From positions 1 through 57,642 of the forward strand of contig NZ_LCYG01000018.1 of the NCBI RefSeq assembly GCF_001017175.1: DNA of 57,642 bases, given 5' to 3'. The notes beneath the pieces were generated by a model. The model had not been told where the DNA came from. It ran no database searches and saw nothing but the letters and a program-made list of their open reading frames with translations. The number at the start of each line of letters is the position of its first letter. Position 1 is the first letter of the stretch. Origin of the DNA: Microvirga vignae. Its GTDB lineage: Bacteria; Pseudomonadota; Alphaproteobacteria; Rhizobiales; Beijerinckiaceae. The translations under genes and the position numbers were made by a program. This document shows, piece by piece, positions 1 to 7,899 of the stretch.

Positions 1-1
1 C

Positions 2-238
2 TGGACCCCTGAGATCCGTCAGAGCGTGTTCGGTTCGTATGCGAGCGTCGAGTACGGCGCTGGCATCACCGACGCGGACTTCAATGAGTGGCGCGTCGGC
101 ACGAACGTGATCTGGTCGCCGGTCTCCGGTCTCGACATCGGTGTTGAGGTTCTCTACTCGAACGTCGACCTGGATGTTGCCGGGACGGACAACGACGACG
201 CTTGGGAAGGCCGTCTGCGCGTTCAGCGCGACTTCTAA
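2..238 (+). CDS. Porin, C-terminal fragment (gene enters from the left edge)
   Basis: The frame is open from the first bases and runs 78 codons to a TAA. It lacks the start and most of the barrel. The visible part has alternating beta-strand character and ends in RLRVQRDF, with a terminal aromatic residue as in outer-membrane barrels. This matches the end of Hyphomicrobiales porins (Porin_2 family), trimeric channels for small solutes. An intrinsic terminator follows directly. The family call is from pattern memory, and a different outer-membrane beta-barrel is possible. Confidence 0.75.
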   Translation, partial: WTPEIRQSVFGSYASVEYGAGITDADFNEWRVGTNVIWSPVSGLDIGVEVLYSNVDLDVAGTDNDDAWEGRLRVQRDF

Positions 239-262
239 TCGGCTCATCCCGATCGGATAAGG

Positions 263-294
263 AAACCCCGGTGGAAAAACCGGGGTTTTCTTTT
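263..294 (+). terminator. Rho-independent terminator of the porin gene
   Basis: A 9-bp stem (AAACCCCGG with CCGGGGTTT), a short A-rich loop and a run of T follow the porin stop codon by 24 bases. Confidence 0.85.
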
Positions 295-438
295 GTCAGG
301 TGCATGGCCCAGGCACATCATCCCCAGCTTGATGAAGGCTCCGCGGCTGGCATGCCGTCAAATTGCCAAGCTGACTGGCTTATCTTTCAGGTATATCGGG
401 GCGTCGCCCTGGAAACCGTCATCACCCGGGGCTGAGCG

Positions 439-732
439 ATGCCTAAGTGTCTTGCCCATAAGTGTCTTGCCCATCTGTCGAAATCCGGTCTGAAGATTGG
501 GGTTCTGGGGCTCGGATTGAGTGCCGGGCTCGCCGGGTGCTCGACCTCGGCTGATGTGTCTTACGGCGAATATCGCTTCGGCCCTGGCTACGAAGCTGGG
601 CACGTCTATGAGAACCGCGTCCATGGCGATACGCAACGAGGCTTTGGAAGCGAGAACTGCCGGACGGTTCTCAGGAGGGAAGTGGATGCCTATGGGCGAG
701 CTTCTTCCGTAGAGGAGACGGTCTGCGACTAG
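439..732 (+). CDS. Small putative lipoprotein
   Basis: A 97-residue protein. A hydrophobic segment runs to a lipobox LAGC near residues 31-34, so it should be cleaved and lipidated at the cysteine and anchored in the envelope. The mature part is short, with three more cysteines counting that in the last residues, and no family I recognise. The N-terminal region carries an exact in-frame 15-base tandem duplication (KCLAH twice) before the hydrophobic core, which makes the true start uncertain. No strong Shine-Dalgarno is visible before the ATG. Confidence 0.6.
   Translation: MPKCLAHKCLAHLSKSGLKIGVLGLGLSAGLAGCSTSADVSYGEYRFGPGYEAGHVYENRVHGDTQRGFGSENCRTVLRREVDAYGRASSVEETVCD
444..473 (+). repeat. 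Tandem duplication of 15 bases in the lipoprotein signal region
   Basis: TAAGTGTCTTGCCCA is present twice, head to tail and without mismatch. It keeps the reading frame of the lipoprotein gene. Confidence 0.9.
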
Positions 733-776
733 AGCATCGTGCGCTGCCGCTCCTACGAAGCCGATCGCAGCCCAAG

Positions 777-801
777 GGAACGAACGCTCACCGTGGCGGT
801 T
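777..801 (+). promoter_or_regulatory. Candidate EcfG-type (general stress response) promoter
   Basis: GGAAC, a 16-base spacer and GGTT lie 37 bases ahead of the 24-residue membrane peptide gene. The alphaproteobacterial EcfG consensus is GGAAC-N16/17-CGTT, so the match is 5/5 and 3/4. The same GGAAC-N16-GGTT arrangement recurs at 51426-51450. Confidence 0.35.
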
Positions 802-837
802 GCCATAGCGTGAATGCTTCGTCAGGAGAACATTATC

Positions 838-912
838 ATGAACAACATCATTTGGCTCATCGGCGCTATCGTCGTCGTCATCGCGATCCTGTCTTTCCTG
901 GGTCTTCGCTAA
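838..912 (+). CDS. 24-residue single-pass membrane peptide
   Basis: ATG is preceded by CAGGAGAA at a good distance. The peptide starts MNNIIWLIGAIVVVIAI and ends in FLGLR. Nearly all of it is one membrane helix with a short charged C-terminus, a layout typical of small bacterial membrane proteins. A terminator-type hairpin follows and a candidate EcfG promoter lies upstream, which together suggest a separate stress-induced transcript. The function is unknown. Confidence 0.6.
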   Translation: MNNIIWLIGAIVVVIAILSFLGLR

Positions 913-929
913 GACGGGCCCCTTGCGCT

Positions 930-964
930 TGCAGGGCAGTCTGATGCTGCCCTGCAGCCTTTCC
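930..964 (+). terminator. Terminator-type hairpin after the 24-residue gene
   Basis: A perfect 10-bp inverted repeat, TGCAGGGCAG with CTGCCCTGCA, has a 7-base loop and is followed by GCCTTTCCC. The T tract is weak, so efficiency is uncertain. Confidence 0.55.
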
Positions 965-1010
965 CATTTCCAGTCATTCCCGTCATCGCTTGAGGTCTGA
1001 TCGCAGCATC

Positions 1011-1163
1011 TTATTGGATCAGGGCCATAACGGCGGATGCAACATTCACCAGGGCCAGTGCACCGACCAAAGCCGGAACGAGCGGCAGGTGCAGGCGGGG
1101 ACGCCGGTCATCCTCTCGGAAATTCTTGCCGTGCAATGAAAAGTGAGAGCGCCGGGCAACCAT
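1011..1163 (-). CDS. Small membrane protein, hypothetical
   Basis: A 50-residue product. The start is the ATG at 1163 because AAGGAG stands seven bases ahead of it; the frame stays open further upstream but that stretch lacks a ribosome site. The first half is basic and histidine-rich. The second half is one hydrophobic helix (LVPALVGALALVNVASAVMA) ending the protein. It is probably an inner-membrane peptide. No family is recognised. Confidence 0.55.
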   Translation of the reverse strand: MVARRSHFSLHGKNFREDDRRPRLHLPLVPALVGALALVNVASAVMALIQ

Positions 1164-1275
1164 TGCTCTACTCCTTACTAGCTCCTTCAAGAATGGCTGA
1201 ACCATGAACTTAAAAGCCCCTAACGGGAGGTGCGCTTTCGCACACCGCGCCTTCAAAGCCCTAAATTTCAGCCAT

Positions 1276-1515
1276 TTAATGCCGTGTCGCGGTCTTCTGA
1301 ATCTGGAGAAGTTGACCTTCGATCGCACGCATTCTCGTCATTAAGCGATCGAGTTCGCCGAGAAGGAGCTTCTCATCCTGCTTGGCCTTTTCCACGAGGT
1401 CGGCGGAGGTGCCGTGGCGGATCCGGTGCAGAGCATCGGCCAGTTGCATGTCCAGGACCCGCATGGCTTTCTCCAGATCCAGGAACTCCTGGTGTAACTG
1501 ACTCTCCTTGAACAC
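1276..1515 (-). CDS. Small coiled-coil protein, hypothetical
   Basis: A 79-residue, almost fully helical and highly charged protein with heptad-like leucines, suggesting a short coiled coil and dimer formation. There is no signal or membrane segment. The start is GTG with AGGGG about nine bases upstream; the first internal ATG (codon 18) would remove the first helix. No family or partner is recognised, and its neighbours are other small unknown genes. Confidence 0.5.
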   Translation of the reverse strand: MFKESQLHQEFLDLEKAMRVLDMQLADALHRIRHGTSADLVEKAKQDEKLLLGELDRLMTRMRAIEGQLLQIQKTATRH

Positions 1516-1874
1516 GACAGGGCCCCTGCATGCGAAGCAGACAATGTTGAGTTTAGGCTACAGGCTATAAGCCGGTTCCTCTAGGTAGAAATTAGGCGAG
1601 ACAGCGATTTTATCAGCGGCCAAGCTGAAACAGTCCGTCTTCATCCTCGTTCTGCAACGAGGGTCCTCAGTGCAGGCGGCGCATCGTTTTGCCTGAGGAT
1701 CTTTCGTGCTGCCTCCGCCAGTGATGCGTAAGGGGAGAAGCGGCAATCGGCTGTAGCAAACTTGCCTGTTCCAAACGCGCTGTCCGCTGGGCGGGGCTGA
1801 ATGGAATTTGCGGCCTCGCAAAAAGGCTGAGTTGCTGCGGGTACCAAAAACGGAGCGGACAGAGGAGACGCCGC
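1516..1874. other. Gene-free interval
   Basis: I see no supported gene here. A minus-strand frame ending at 1641 reads like the tail of a small protein (ending TLVAERG) but has no start codon with a ribosome site, so it is not called. Confidence 0.5.
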
Positions 1875-2270
1875 ATGGGACAAAAGATCGAGCCGAGTCG
1901 CATTGCATTGATCGTCGAGGATGATTTCGAGGTGAGGGGCTTGGCCGCCGCTCTTCTGGAAGAAACGGATCTGCGAGTGGTCGAGACAGCCAGTGCCGAA
2001 GAAGCCTTGGATTATCTGCGCAGTCATGCGGAGGATGTTGCTTTTCTCTTTGCCGATGTTCGGTTGCCATGCCTCATGAATGGTGTTGACCTTGCCCGGA
2101 CCGTTCGTCTCAAATGGCCCTGGGTTCGCACGGTTCTGACCTCGGGACTTTCCCCAGAAGACGAGCTCAGAGACGTGCCGCGGGATGTGCGCTTCATGCC
2201 CAAGCCATGGAGAGCCCTCGAGGTGTTGATAGAGGCCGAAAGAGCGGTGCAGGCGCCCCGACCACACTAA
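1875..2270 (+). CDS. Single-domain response regulator (receiver only)
   Basis: A 131-residue protein consisting of one CheY-like receiver domain. The acidic pocket is E15-D16-D17, the phosphoacceptor is D61 in FADVRLP, the switch region has T89-S90, and K110 lies in MPKPW. There is no output domain, so it should act by binding a partner or as a phosphate shuttle. AGAGGAG precedes the ATG. The receiver resembles the C-terminal receiver of the hybrid kinase at 3625-6789 (both have LLF/FLF-T/A-DV and a PKP/TKP motif), so the two may share a phosphorelay; that is an inference. Confidence 0.85.
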   Translation: MGQKIEPSRIALIVEDDFEVRGLAAALLEETDLRVVETASAEEALDYLRSHAEDVAFLFADVRLPCLMNGVDLARTVRLKWPWVRTVLTSGLSPEDELRDVPRDVRFMPKPWRALEVLIEAERAVQAPRPH

Positions 2271-2342
2271 AGGGTGCTCAGTTCCTCGGAACCTTGGCGC
2301 TCGTCGAGAATTGCCGTCAGCAGATCAAGGAGGATTTTGCTG

Positions 2343-2753
2343 ATGCCGCAGACGACCGTCGCTACCGGAACATTCCCGTCCCGCAAGGCCGCCGATCAGG
2401 CTGTCCAGCGGCTCGTTTCCAGCGGCTTCGCCCGCAACAGCATCGAGCTTCATCGCCATGATGAAGACGAGGGTTACGATCTGGAGATTCATACCCGCGC
2501 CGAGAACGTCAAGCGGGCTCAGCGCCTCATCCGTGCGTCCGTGCCGATGTCTGCGATGAGCATGCGAAGCATGGGCCAAATGGCATCGGGTGCGGTTCAG
2601 ACGGCTCGGTCTCATCCCCTCATTCTGCTGGGCGCAGGTTTCCTCGCAGGATTTGTGATCTACAATCTGATCCCTCGCGCCTCGCAGGAACAGGCGCGAG
2701 GGAATTCGCCGTCACGCTCCGGACAGCGGTCGAAACGTGCACGCCATCGCTAA
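2343..2753 (+). CDS. Hypothetical membrane-anchored protein
   Basis: A 136-residue protein starting at an ATG preceded by AAGGAGG. The N-terminal half (MPQTTVATGTF then a helix containing AADQAVQRLVSSGF) looks like a small soluble alpha/beta domain, similar in outline to general stress domains that begin with a TVxGxF strand. One membrane helix near residues 95-112 (LILLGAGFLAGFVIYNLI) is followed by a basic, disordered tail. A weak EcfG-like box (GGAAC at 2288) lies upstream. The specific function is unknown. Confidence 0.65.
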   Translation: MPQTTVATGTFPSRKAADQAVQRLVSSGFARNSIELHRHDEDEGYDLEIHTRAENVKRAQRLIRASVPMSAMSMRSMGQMASGAVQTARSHPLILLGAGFLAGFVIYNLIPRASQEQARGNSPSRSGQRSKRARHR

Positions 2754-2800
2754 GGAGGGGAGATTGGGCTGGATCAGGATAGGCGCGAGCGAGTGAAAGC

Positions 2801-3046
2801 CTACAGATCCTCTTGGTCGTCGGCAGCCTGATTGCTGCGCGCTTCAAGCCTTTCAAGCAACTCTCTGATCCGGTCAGGGGCTGGCTCTTTCAGGACATCC
2901 TGATAATCGGACTGGAGCTGCCGTCCGATCTGCTTGAGCAGTTCATTTTGGCCAGCCGCAGTCAGCCCGTTGGCATTGATGCTCCAACTGGCATGTCTAC
3001 CCATGGAATAGGGCGGTCCATCAGCTTGCTGGAACCGCTTTGGCAT
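2801..3046 (-). CDS. NepR-like anti-sigma factor
   Basis: An 81-residue protein. The start is the ATG at 3046, which has GGGAGG at good spacing; the frame also extends twelve codons upstream. Residues 36-70 carry the NepR pattern: helix KQIGRQLQSDYQDVL, the linker EPAPDR at 54-59, then helix IRELLERLEAR. In alphaproteobacteria NepR binds and silences the ECF sigma factor EcfG, and phosphorylated PhyR pulls NepR away. The N-terminal 30 residues are longer and more polar than in short NepR proteins. phyR and ecfG are not adjacent, so this may be a paralogue. An EcfG-type promoter candidate lies just upstream, which would give feedback control. Confidence 0.7.
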   Translation of the reverse strand: MPKRFQQADGPPYSMGRHASWSINANGLTAAGQNELLKQIGRQLQSDYQDVLKEPAPDRIRELLERLEARSNQAADDQEDL

Positions 3047-3084
3047 TCTTGCCTCCCATCTTGTTGACGCGTCTCGAGCCAAAG

Positions 3085-3109
3085 AACGGTCAAAGGCGTC
3101 AGGAGTTGC
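3085..3109 (-). promoter_or_regulatory. Candidate EcfG-type promoter of the NepR-like gene
   Basis: Read on the minus strand: GCAAC, 16 bases, CGTT, ending 39 bases before the ATG at 3046. The -10 box is perfect and the -35 box has one mismatch to GGAAC. Autoregulation of nepR genes by EcfG is known in this group. Confidence 0.4.
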
Positions 3110-3319
3110 AGCTAAGTTTTTGGAAAAAATGCTATTTTTGACTACTCGGAGGTAGCCGAATTGTCTCAGGTTGAAAGGCCTCGCAAGGACCGGGGACAGC
3201 TTGATGCCTCCTGACGTGAGGCAAGGCGACCGCCGGTCGCATTGGTTTCATCTCGCCCCTGGTTCACAAGCTCGACTTTAACAACAAGGGCTGGGGCTCG
3301 AAGAGTGCGCGAAGTAATA

Positions 3320-3472
3320 ATGGTCTATTTGTGCGGGGTCATCCTGCTTCTGGCCGTGTCCACTACCATCGACAGCGAGGAGGAGGTCGGGTTCGACCAC
3401 ATCATGATTGCTGCGTTCGGATGGCCTGTCTTTACATCGATCCTTGCACTGAAGGCCTGGAACAACCGCTGA
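3320..3472 (+). CDS. Small membrane protein, hypothetical
   Basis: A 50-residue product with two hydrophobic segments (MVYLCGVILLLAVSTTI and IMIAAFGWPVFTSILAL) separated by an acidic stretch DSEEEVGFDH. It probably crosses the inner membrane twice. The ATG has only a weak ribosome site, so the start is tentative. It lies just upstream of the hybrid kinase gene. No family is recognised. Confidence 0.4.
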   Translation: MVYLCGVILLLAVSTTIDSEEEVGFDHIMIAAFGWPVFTSILALKAWNNR

Positions 3473-3624
3473 TCCCGTGAACGTTGACTGAGAGGGGCTT
3501 TTCTCGCTCCTTGAGCCTCTTTTCCAAGGAGAAGACGCTCTCCATAACTCGCCAACGGATATCGGCTCGCGGTGACGGGGAGCTTGCGGAGGCTTGCAAA
3601 CGGGACAGGCTCAACAGGGGTTTC

Positions 3625-6600
3625 ATGAATAGCACCGCGCCAGTGCCTGAAGGAAAATCTCTCGCACCAAGCCGATCGCCAGGATATCGAAAGCGCCTAT
3701 CGCTGCGCTCCCATCTGGCTCTCATGTGTGTGGGCTTGGCGCTGCCGATTCTCGTCTTTGTCGGCTACATTCTCTGGCAGTTCGCTAGTGCTGAACGAGC
3801 GCGGTTGGAGGAAAATGCTCTTGATACCGCCCATGTCATCGCAGCGGATGTCGACCGAGAACTGACCGGTCTGCGTTCGGCTTTGAGCGTTCTCGTCTAT
3901 TCGCAATTCCTGCAAAACGGCGATATCGACAACTTCAATCATCAGGTAACGCGAGCCAACCTGTCGAACGGCGTCAATATCGTGTTGCGCACGCCAGATG
4001 GGCAGCAACTGGTGAACACGCGCGTGCCACGCGGCGAGCCCTTGCCTAGAACCTTCCTACCCAGCGATCAGGCTGCCATCGATCTCAAGAAGCCTGTCGT
4101 GACGGACTTATTCACAGGGAGCGTATCGGGAACACCGCTCTTCGGCATCACGATGCCGGTGATCCGCAACGGCCAGATCGTTTATCTGCTCTCTGTCAGC
4201 GGCCCCGTTGAACGACTTCAGAAGCTCACCAGTCGCGAAGGTGTTCCGAAGGGATGGACGGTTGCCGTGATCGACCGCGGGGGCCGCATTCTGGCACGCA
4301 ACACGCGGCATGAAGAGTTCGTCGGCAAGCCCGCAACACGCGACCTGCAAGAGAACACCGTTGGTCCTGCAGGAACATGGAATGGCTTCACGATCGATGG
4401 CCAGCCCGTTCTAGGTGCTTACGCCCGCTCTCAATTGTCGGATTGGCGCGTTGCAGTCGGAGTGCGAGATGCAGAACTCGCAGCTCCGTTGCGGCAATCG
4501 CTCTGGTATCTAGGCTGGCTCGGAGCAGGACTTGCCGCATTGTCGGCGTGTATGGCTTGGCTCTTCGGACGGCATATTACGGCCCCAATGGAGATGCTTG
4601 CCGCTCAGGCGATGGCGCTTGGTCGTGGCCAGACGGTCGCGCGATCGCACCTTCCAGTCCGTGAGGTCGCTAAAGTTAGCGATGCCCTTGCGGTTGCCTC
4701 GGCGGATTTGCGTCAGCGTGAACGGGAGCGAGATGCGGCTGAAGCGGCTTTGCGCGAGAGCGAGGAGCGTTTACGTTTTGCCTTCGAAGCTGCCGGTGGA
4801 GCTGGCAGTTGGGACTGGGATGTCGCGAACGATCGTATCTATGCGAACGAAACCTTTGCTTCGTTCTTCGGGGTTGACCCCGAACGCACAGCTGATGGTG
4901 CGCCTCTGTCGGCGTTCGTTGCTGGCATGCATCCAGAGGATCGAGTGACTGCTGGTGCCGAGATCGAGAATGCTATCGCCAAGGGAACGGATTTTTCTGC
5001 CGAGTACCGGGTAATCGGCTCCGATGGCGTGACGCGCTGGATCGCTGCCCGCGGCCGCTGTTATCACGACGAAACGGGCAAGCCCTTGCGTTTCCCCGGC
5101 ATTGCCATCGACATCACCGAGCGCAAGCGCACGGAGGAGGCGCTTGCGGCGAGCGAGCGTCGCCTACAGGCCATTCTCGATACGATTCCCGTAGGCATCG
5201 TCATCGCCGAGGCGCCTTCGGGGCGCGTCATCGGTGGGAATGCTCAGGTCGAGCGTATCTTCGGGCATCCGATTCTGCCGTCTCAGGATGTGGAGAGCTA
5301 TCGTGATTGGATCGGCTTCCATCCTGATGGGCGTCAGGTCCGGGCTGCGGAATACCCTATGGCGCGCGTGCTGCGTGGCGAGGAAGAGCGCGCCGAACTG
5401 GAGCTGCTCTACCAGCACGGCGATGGTCGCAATGCTTGGCTCCGTCTGATGGCAGCGCCGATCCGCGATGAGGTGGGCCGGATCGTTGCCGGTGTCGTGG
5501 CCTGTCTCGATGTGGATCGCGAGAAGCAGGCGGAGGCGGCTCTACGCTCGCTCAACGCCACGCTCGAGCAGCGTATCGCTGAAGCAATCGCCGAGCGCGA
5601 GAAGGCAGAGGCGCAGCTGCGGCAGGCGCAGAAGATGGAGGCGGTAGGACGTCTCACCGGCGGTGTCGCCCATGACTTCAATAATCTGCTCACGGTCATC
5701 ACCGGCAATCTCGACATGCTCCGCCGCAAGGTGGAAAACTCAGGCGACCCGCGCCTCGTGCGCAATGTCGACAACGCAGTGGAGGGTGCCAAACGGGCCG
5801 CGCAGCTTACGCATCGTTTGCTCGCCTTCTCGCGCCAGTCACCGCTCCAGCCTGAAGTCGTGGATCTCAACAGGATCGTCACGGGCATGTCTGAGCTGTT
5901 CCGGCGCACCATCGGCGAAAACATTGCCATTGAGACTGTGCTCGCCGGCGGCCTTTGGCGTACGGAAGCCGATCCGAACCAGCTCGAGAGCGCAATTCTC
6001 AACCTTGCCGTCAACGCGCGCGATGCGATGCCGGAAGGCGGCAAGCTGACACTCGAGACAGCCAACACCTATTTGGACGAGGCATATTCCGTAAGCACAG
6101 GCGGTGAGATCAAAGCCGGGCAATATGTGATGGTGAGCGTGTCCGACACAGGGTCGGGCATGACGCCGGATGTGCAGGCGAAGGTGTTCGAGCCTTTCTT
6201 CACCACCAAGCCGGTTGGAAAGGGCACGGGCTTAGGATTGGCCCAAGTCTACGGTTTCACACGTCAGTCGGGCGGTCATGCTGCGATCTATTCCGAACCG
6301 GGCCAAGGCACGACGGTTAAACTCTATTTCCCACGCATGACGCAGCCTGGGGACAGGATGCGGTCTATCGAGGAAATACCCGCACCTGCACCAGCGCTTG
6401 TGGATGGCGAGACGATCCTCGTCGTCGAAGACGAGGATATGGTGCGGGATTTCTCCGTGTCAGTGCTGGAGGATGCCGGTTATCGCGTGCTTGCAGCAGA
6501 AGATGGGCAGGCAGCTCTGAGGCTCCTCCAGGTCCATCGGGACGAGATTGCCCTTCTCTTTACGGATGTCGTCCTGACCGGCCCAATGAACGGCCGTAAA

Positions 6601-6789
6601 GTTGCCGACGAGGCGCTGAAGATCCGCCCTGATCTGAAGGTGCTCTTCACCACAGGCTACACGCGTAACGCCATCGTTCACCACGGGCGGCTCGATGAGG
6701 GCATTCAGCTGATTACTAAGCCCTTTGCGGCGGTTAGCCTCGTGGAGCGGGTCAGGAAAATCCTGGACGAGGAGGGCTCTCGAGGATGA
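3625..6789 (+). CDS. Hybrid sensor histidine kinase with two PAS domains and a receiver
   Basis: A 1054-residue membrane kinase. The start is the ATG at 3625 with AGGGG close upstream; an in-frame TTG at 3484 lacks support. Order: membrane helix about 30-52; a periplasmic Cache-like sensor of about 240 residues; second helix about 292-315; HAMP-like linker; PAS about 375-502; PAS about 508-635; coiled coil; HisKA with phosphoacceptor H683 in GGVAHDFNNLL; HATPase_c with NLAVNARDAMPEGG and GTGLGLAQVYGF; receiver with D981 in FTDVVL and TKPF. It should sense an extracytoplasmic signal and pass phosphate His to Asp. The target is unknown; the single-domain regulator at 1875 is a candidate partner. 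The HWE kinase follows within 75 bases, so they may be co-transcribed. Confidence 0.9.
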   Translation: MNSTAPVPEGKSLAPSRSPGYRKRLSLRSHLALMCVGLALPILVFVGYILWQFASAERARLEENALDTAHVIAADVDRELTGLRSALSVLVYSQFLQNGDIDNFNHQVTRANLSNGVNIVLRTPDGQQLVNTRVPRGEPLPRTFLPSDQAAIDLKKPVVTDLFTGSVSGTPLFGITMPVIRNGQIVYLLSVSGPVERLQKLTSREGVPKGWTVAVIDRGGRILARNTRHEEFVGKPATRDLQENTVGPAGTWNGFTIDGQPVLGAYARSQLSDWRVAVGVRDAELAAPLRQSLWYLGWLGAGLAALSACMAWLFGRHITAPMEMLAAQAMALGRGQTVARSHLPVREVAKVSDALAVASADLRQRERERDAAEAALRESEERLRFAFEAAGGAGSWDWDVANDRIYANETFASFFGVDPERTADGAPLSAFVAGMHPEDRVTAGAEIENAIAKGTDFSAEYRVIGSDGVTRWIAARGRCYHDETGKPLRFPGIAIDITERKRTEEALAASERRLQAILDTIPVGIVIAEAPSGRVIGGNAQVERIFGHPILPSQDVESYRDWIGFHPDGRQVRAAEYPMARVLRGEEERAELELLYQHGDGRNAWLRLMAAPIRDEVGRIVAGVVACLDVDREKQAEAALRSLNATLEQRIAEAIAEREKAEAQLRQAQKMEAVGRLTGGVAHDFNNLLTVITGNLDMLRRKVENSGDPRLVRNVDNAVEGAKRAAQLTHRLLAFSRQSPLQPEVVDLNRIVTGMSELFRRTIGENIAIETVLAGGLWRTEADPNQLESAILNLAVNARDAMPEGGKLTLETANTYLDEAYSVSTGGEIKAGQYVMVSVSDTGSGMTPDVQAKVFEPFFTTKPVGKGTGLGLAQVYGFTRQSGGHAAIYSEPGQGTTVKLYFPRMTQPGDRMRSIEEIPAPAPALVDGETILVVEDEDMVRDFSVSVLEDAGYRVLAAEDGQAALRLLQVHRDEIALLFTDVVLTGPMNGRKVADEALKIRPDLKVLFTTGYTRNAIVHHGRLDEGIQLITKPFAAVSLVERVRKILDEEGSRG

Positions 6790-6861
6790 AAGCTATGCTT
6801 CTCTGGGCTGTGAAGAATGTAGCAGTAGACAACGCCGTGTCCTCCGGTGGATGATGATGCT

Positions 6862-7863
6862 ATGTCAATTGTTCTGCCCCTCGGGAGCGATGGGAACTCT
6901 CATCCGGTCGATCTCGCTAGCCTGATTATTGAGAATGCGGCAGACTCCATTTTCGTGATGGATCTTGAAGGGCGCACGGTGCTGGCCAACGCCGCCGCAG
7001 AGCAGACCTTCGGCTGGACGAAGGAGGAACTGTTCGGGAAGGTTCTGCACGACATCGTGCATCACCAGCATCCGGATGGACGGCCCTTTCCTATTGCGGA
7101 ATGCCCGCTCGGACACGTCTTCGAGTCACGCCGGGTTGTGAAGAAGCATGAGGACGTCTTCTTTCATCGGGACGGCACACCCGTTCATGTTGCCTGCTCC
7201 AATGCTCCCGTGATGCGAAACGGCGAGATGGTCGGCGCAGTGCTGATTGCGGTCGATATCACGGAGCGCAAGCGCGCGGAGGAGCATCAGCGGCTCCTGA
7301 TGCATGAGCTCAATCACCGGGTGAAGAATACACTGGCGACCGTCCAGGCGCTTGTCGCCCAAACGCTGCGCACGTCATCGTCCAATTCGGAGGCCAGGGC
7401 AGCAATCGATGCACGCCTGACGGCTTTGTCGCGGGCGCACGATGTACTCACCCGTGAGCGTTGGGACGGTGCGGACCTGCATGAGATCTTGGCGCGAACC
7501 GTCGAGCCTTTTGCCTTTGCCAGATTTCACCTCGCGGGCCCCGAAGTTCGGCTTGCTCCCAGCAAGGCTCTTGCAATGGCCATGGCGCTGCAGGAGCTTG
7601 CGACGAATGCAACGAAGTATGGCAGCCTCTCCACTACCTCAGGACAGATCTTTCTGTCGTGGAGAATCGAGGGGGCACCAAGCGTTCCATGCCTTCATTT
7701 TTCCTGGCAGGAGAAGGGAGGTCCGCCCGTCGTCCCGCCATCCAGACGTGGCTTCGGGACACGTTTGATCGAGCGCAGCCTGGCTCAGGAACTCGAAGGT
7801 AAGGTGGCGATCACCTTCGAGCCAGATGGGGTGATCTGTTCCATTGAGGTGCCACTAGGGTGA
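6862..7863 (+). CDS. HWE/HisKA_2-family sensor histidine kinase with PAS domain
   Basis: A 333-residue cytoplasmic kinase with no membrane segment. A PAS domain lies at about 20-140 (ENAADSIFVMDLEGRTVLAN through ITERKRAEE). The dimerisation and phosphoacceptor region is LMHELNHRVKNTLATVQAL with H152, which is the HWE/HisKA_2 signature, and the ATP-binding part has LQELATNATKYGSLS and GFGTRLIE. Kinases of this type commonly feed PhyR and the general stress response in Hyphomicrobiales. The ATG at 6862 is chosen; a GTG at 6847 is an in-frame alternative. It sits directly behind the hybrid kinase gene. Confidence 0.88.
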   Translation: MSIVLPLGSDGNSHPVDLASLIIENAADSIFVMDLEGRTVLANAAAEQTFGWTKEELFGKVLHDIVHHQHPDGRPFPIAECPLGHVFESRRVVKKHEDVFFHRDGTPVHVACSNAPVMRNGEMVGAVLIAVDITERKRAEEHQRLLMHELNHRVKNTLATVQALVAQTLRTSSSNSEARAAIDARLTALSRAHDVLTRERWDGADLHEILARTVEPFAFARFHLAGPEVRLAPSKALAMAMALQELATNATKYGSLSTTSGQIFLSWRIEGAPSVPCLHFSWQEKGGPPVVPPSRRGFGTRLIERSLAQELEGKVAITFEPDGVICSIEVPLG

Positions 7864-7878
7864 GCAGCCCTAAAGAAA

Positions 7879-7899
7879 AGCGCCCTGTAAGAGGGCGCT
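7879..7899 (+). terminator. Hairpin after the kinase pair
   Basis: AGCGCCCT and AGGGCGCT form an 8-bp stem with a 5-base loop, 16 bases after the kinase stop. The downstream T run is poor, so this is a likely but weak terminator. Confidence 0.5.

Noticed and set aside
1558..2267. Two long minus-strand frames (1558-2070 and 1641-2267)
   Set aside because: Both overlap the response regulator gene at 1875-2270, whose motifs are unmistakable; they are shadows over most of their length.
3459..3485. GGAAC-N18-CGTT ahead of the hybrid kinase
   Set aside because: Both boxes are perfect but the spacer is one to two bases too long for EcfG, and the site overlaps the end of the small gene at 3320; listed only as weak support.
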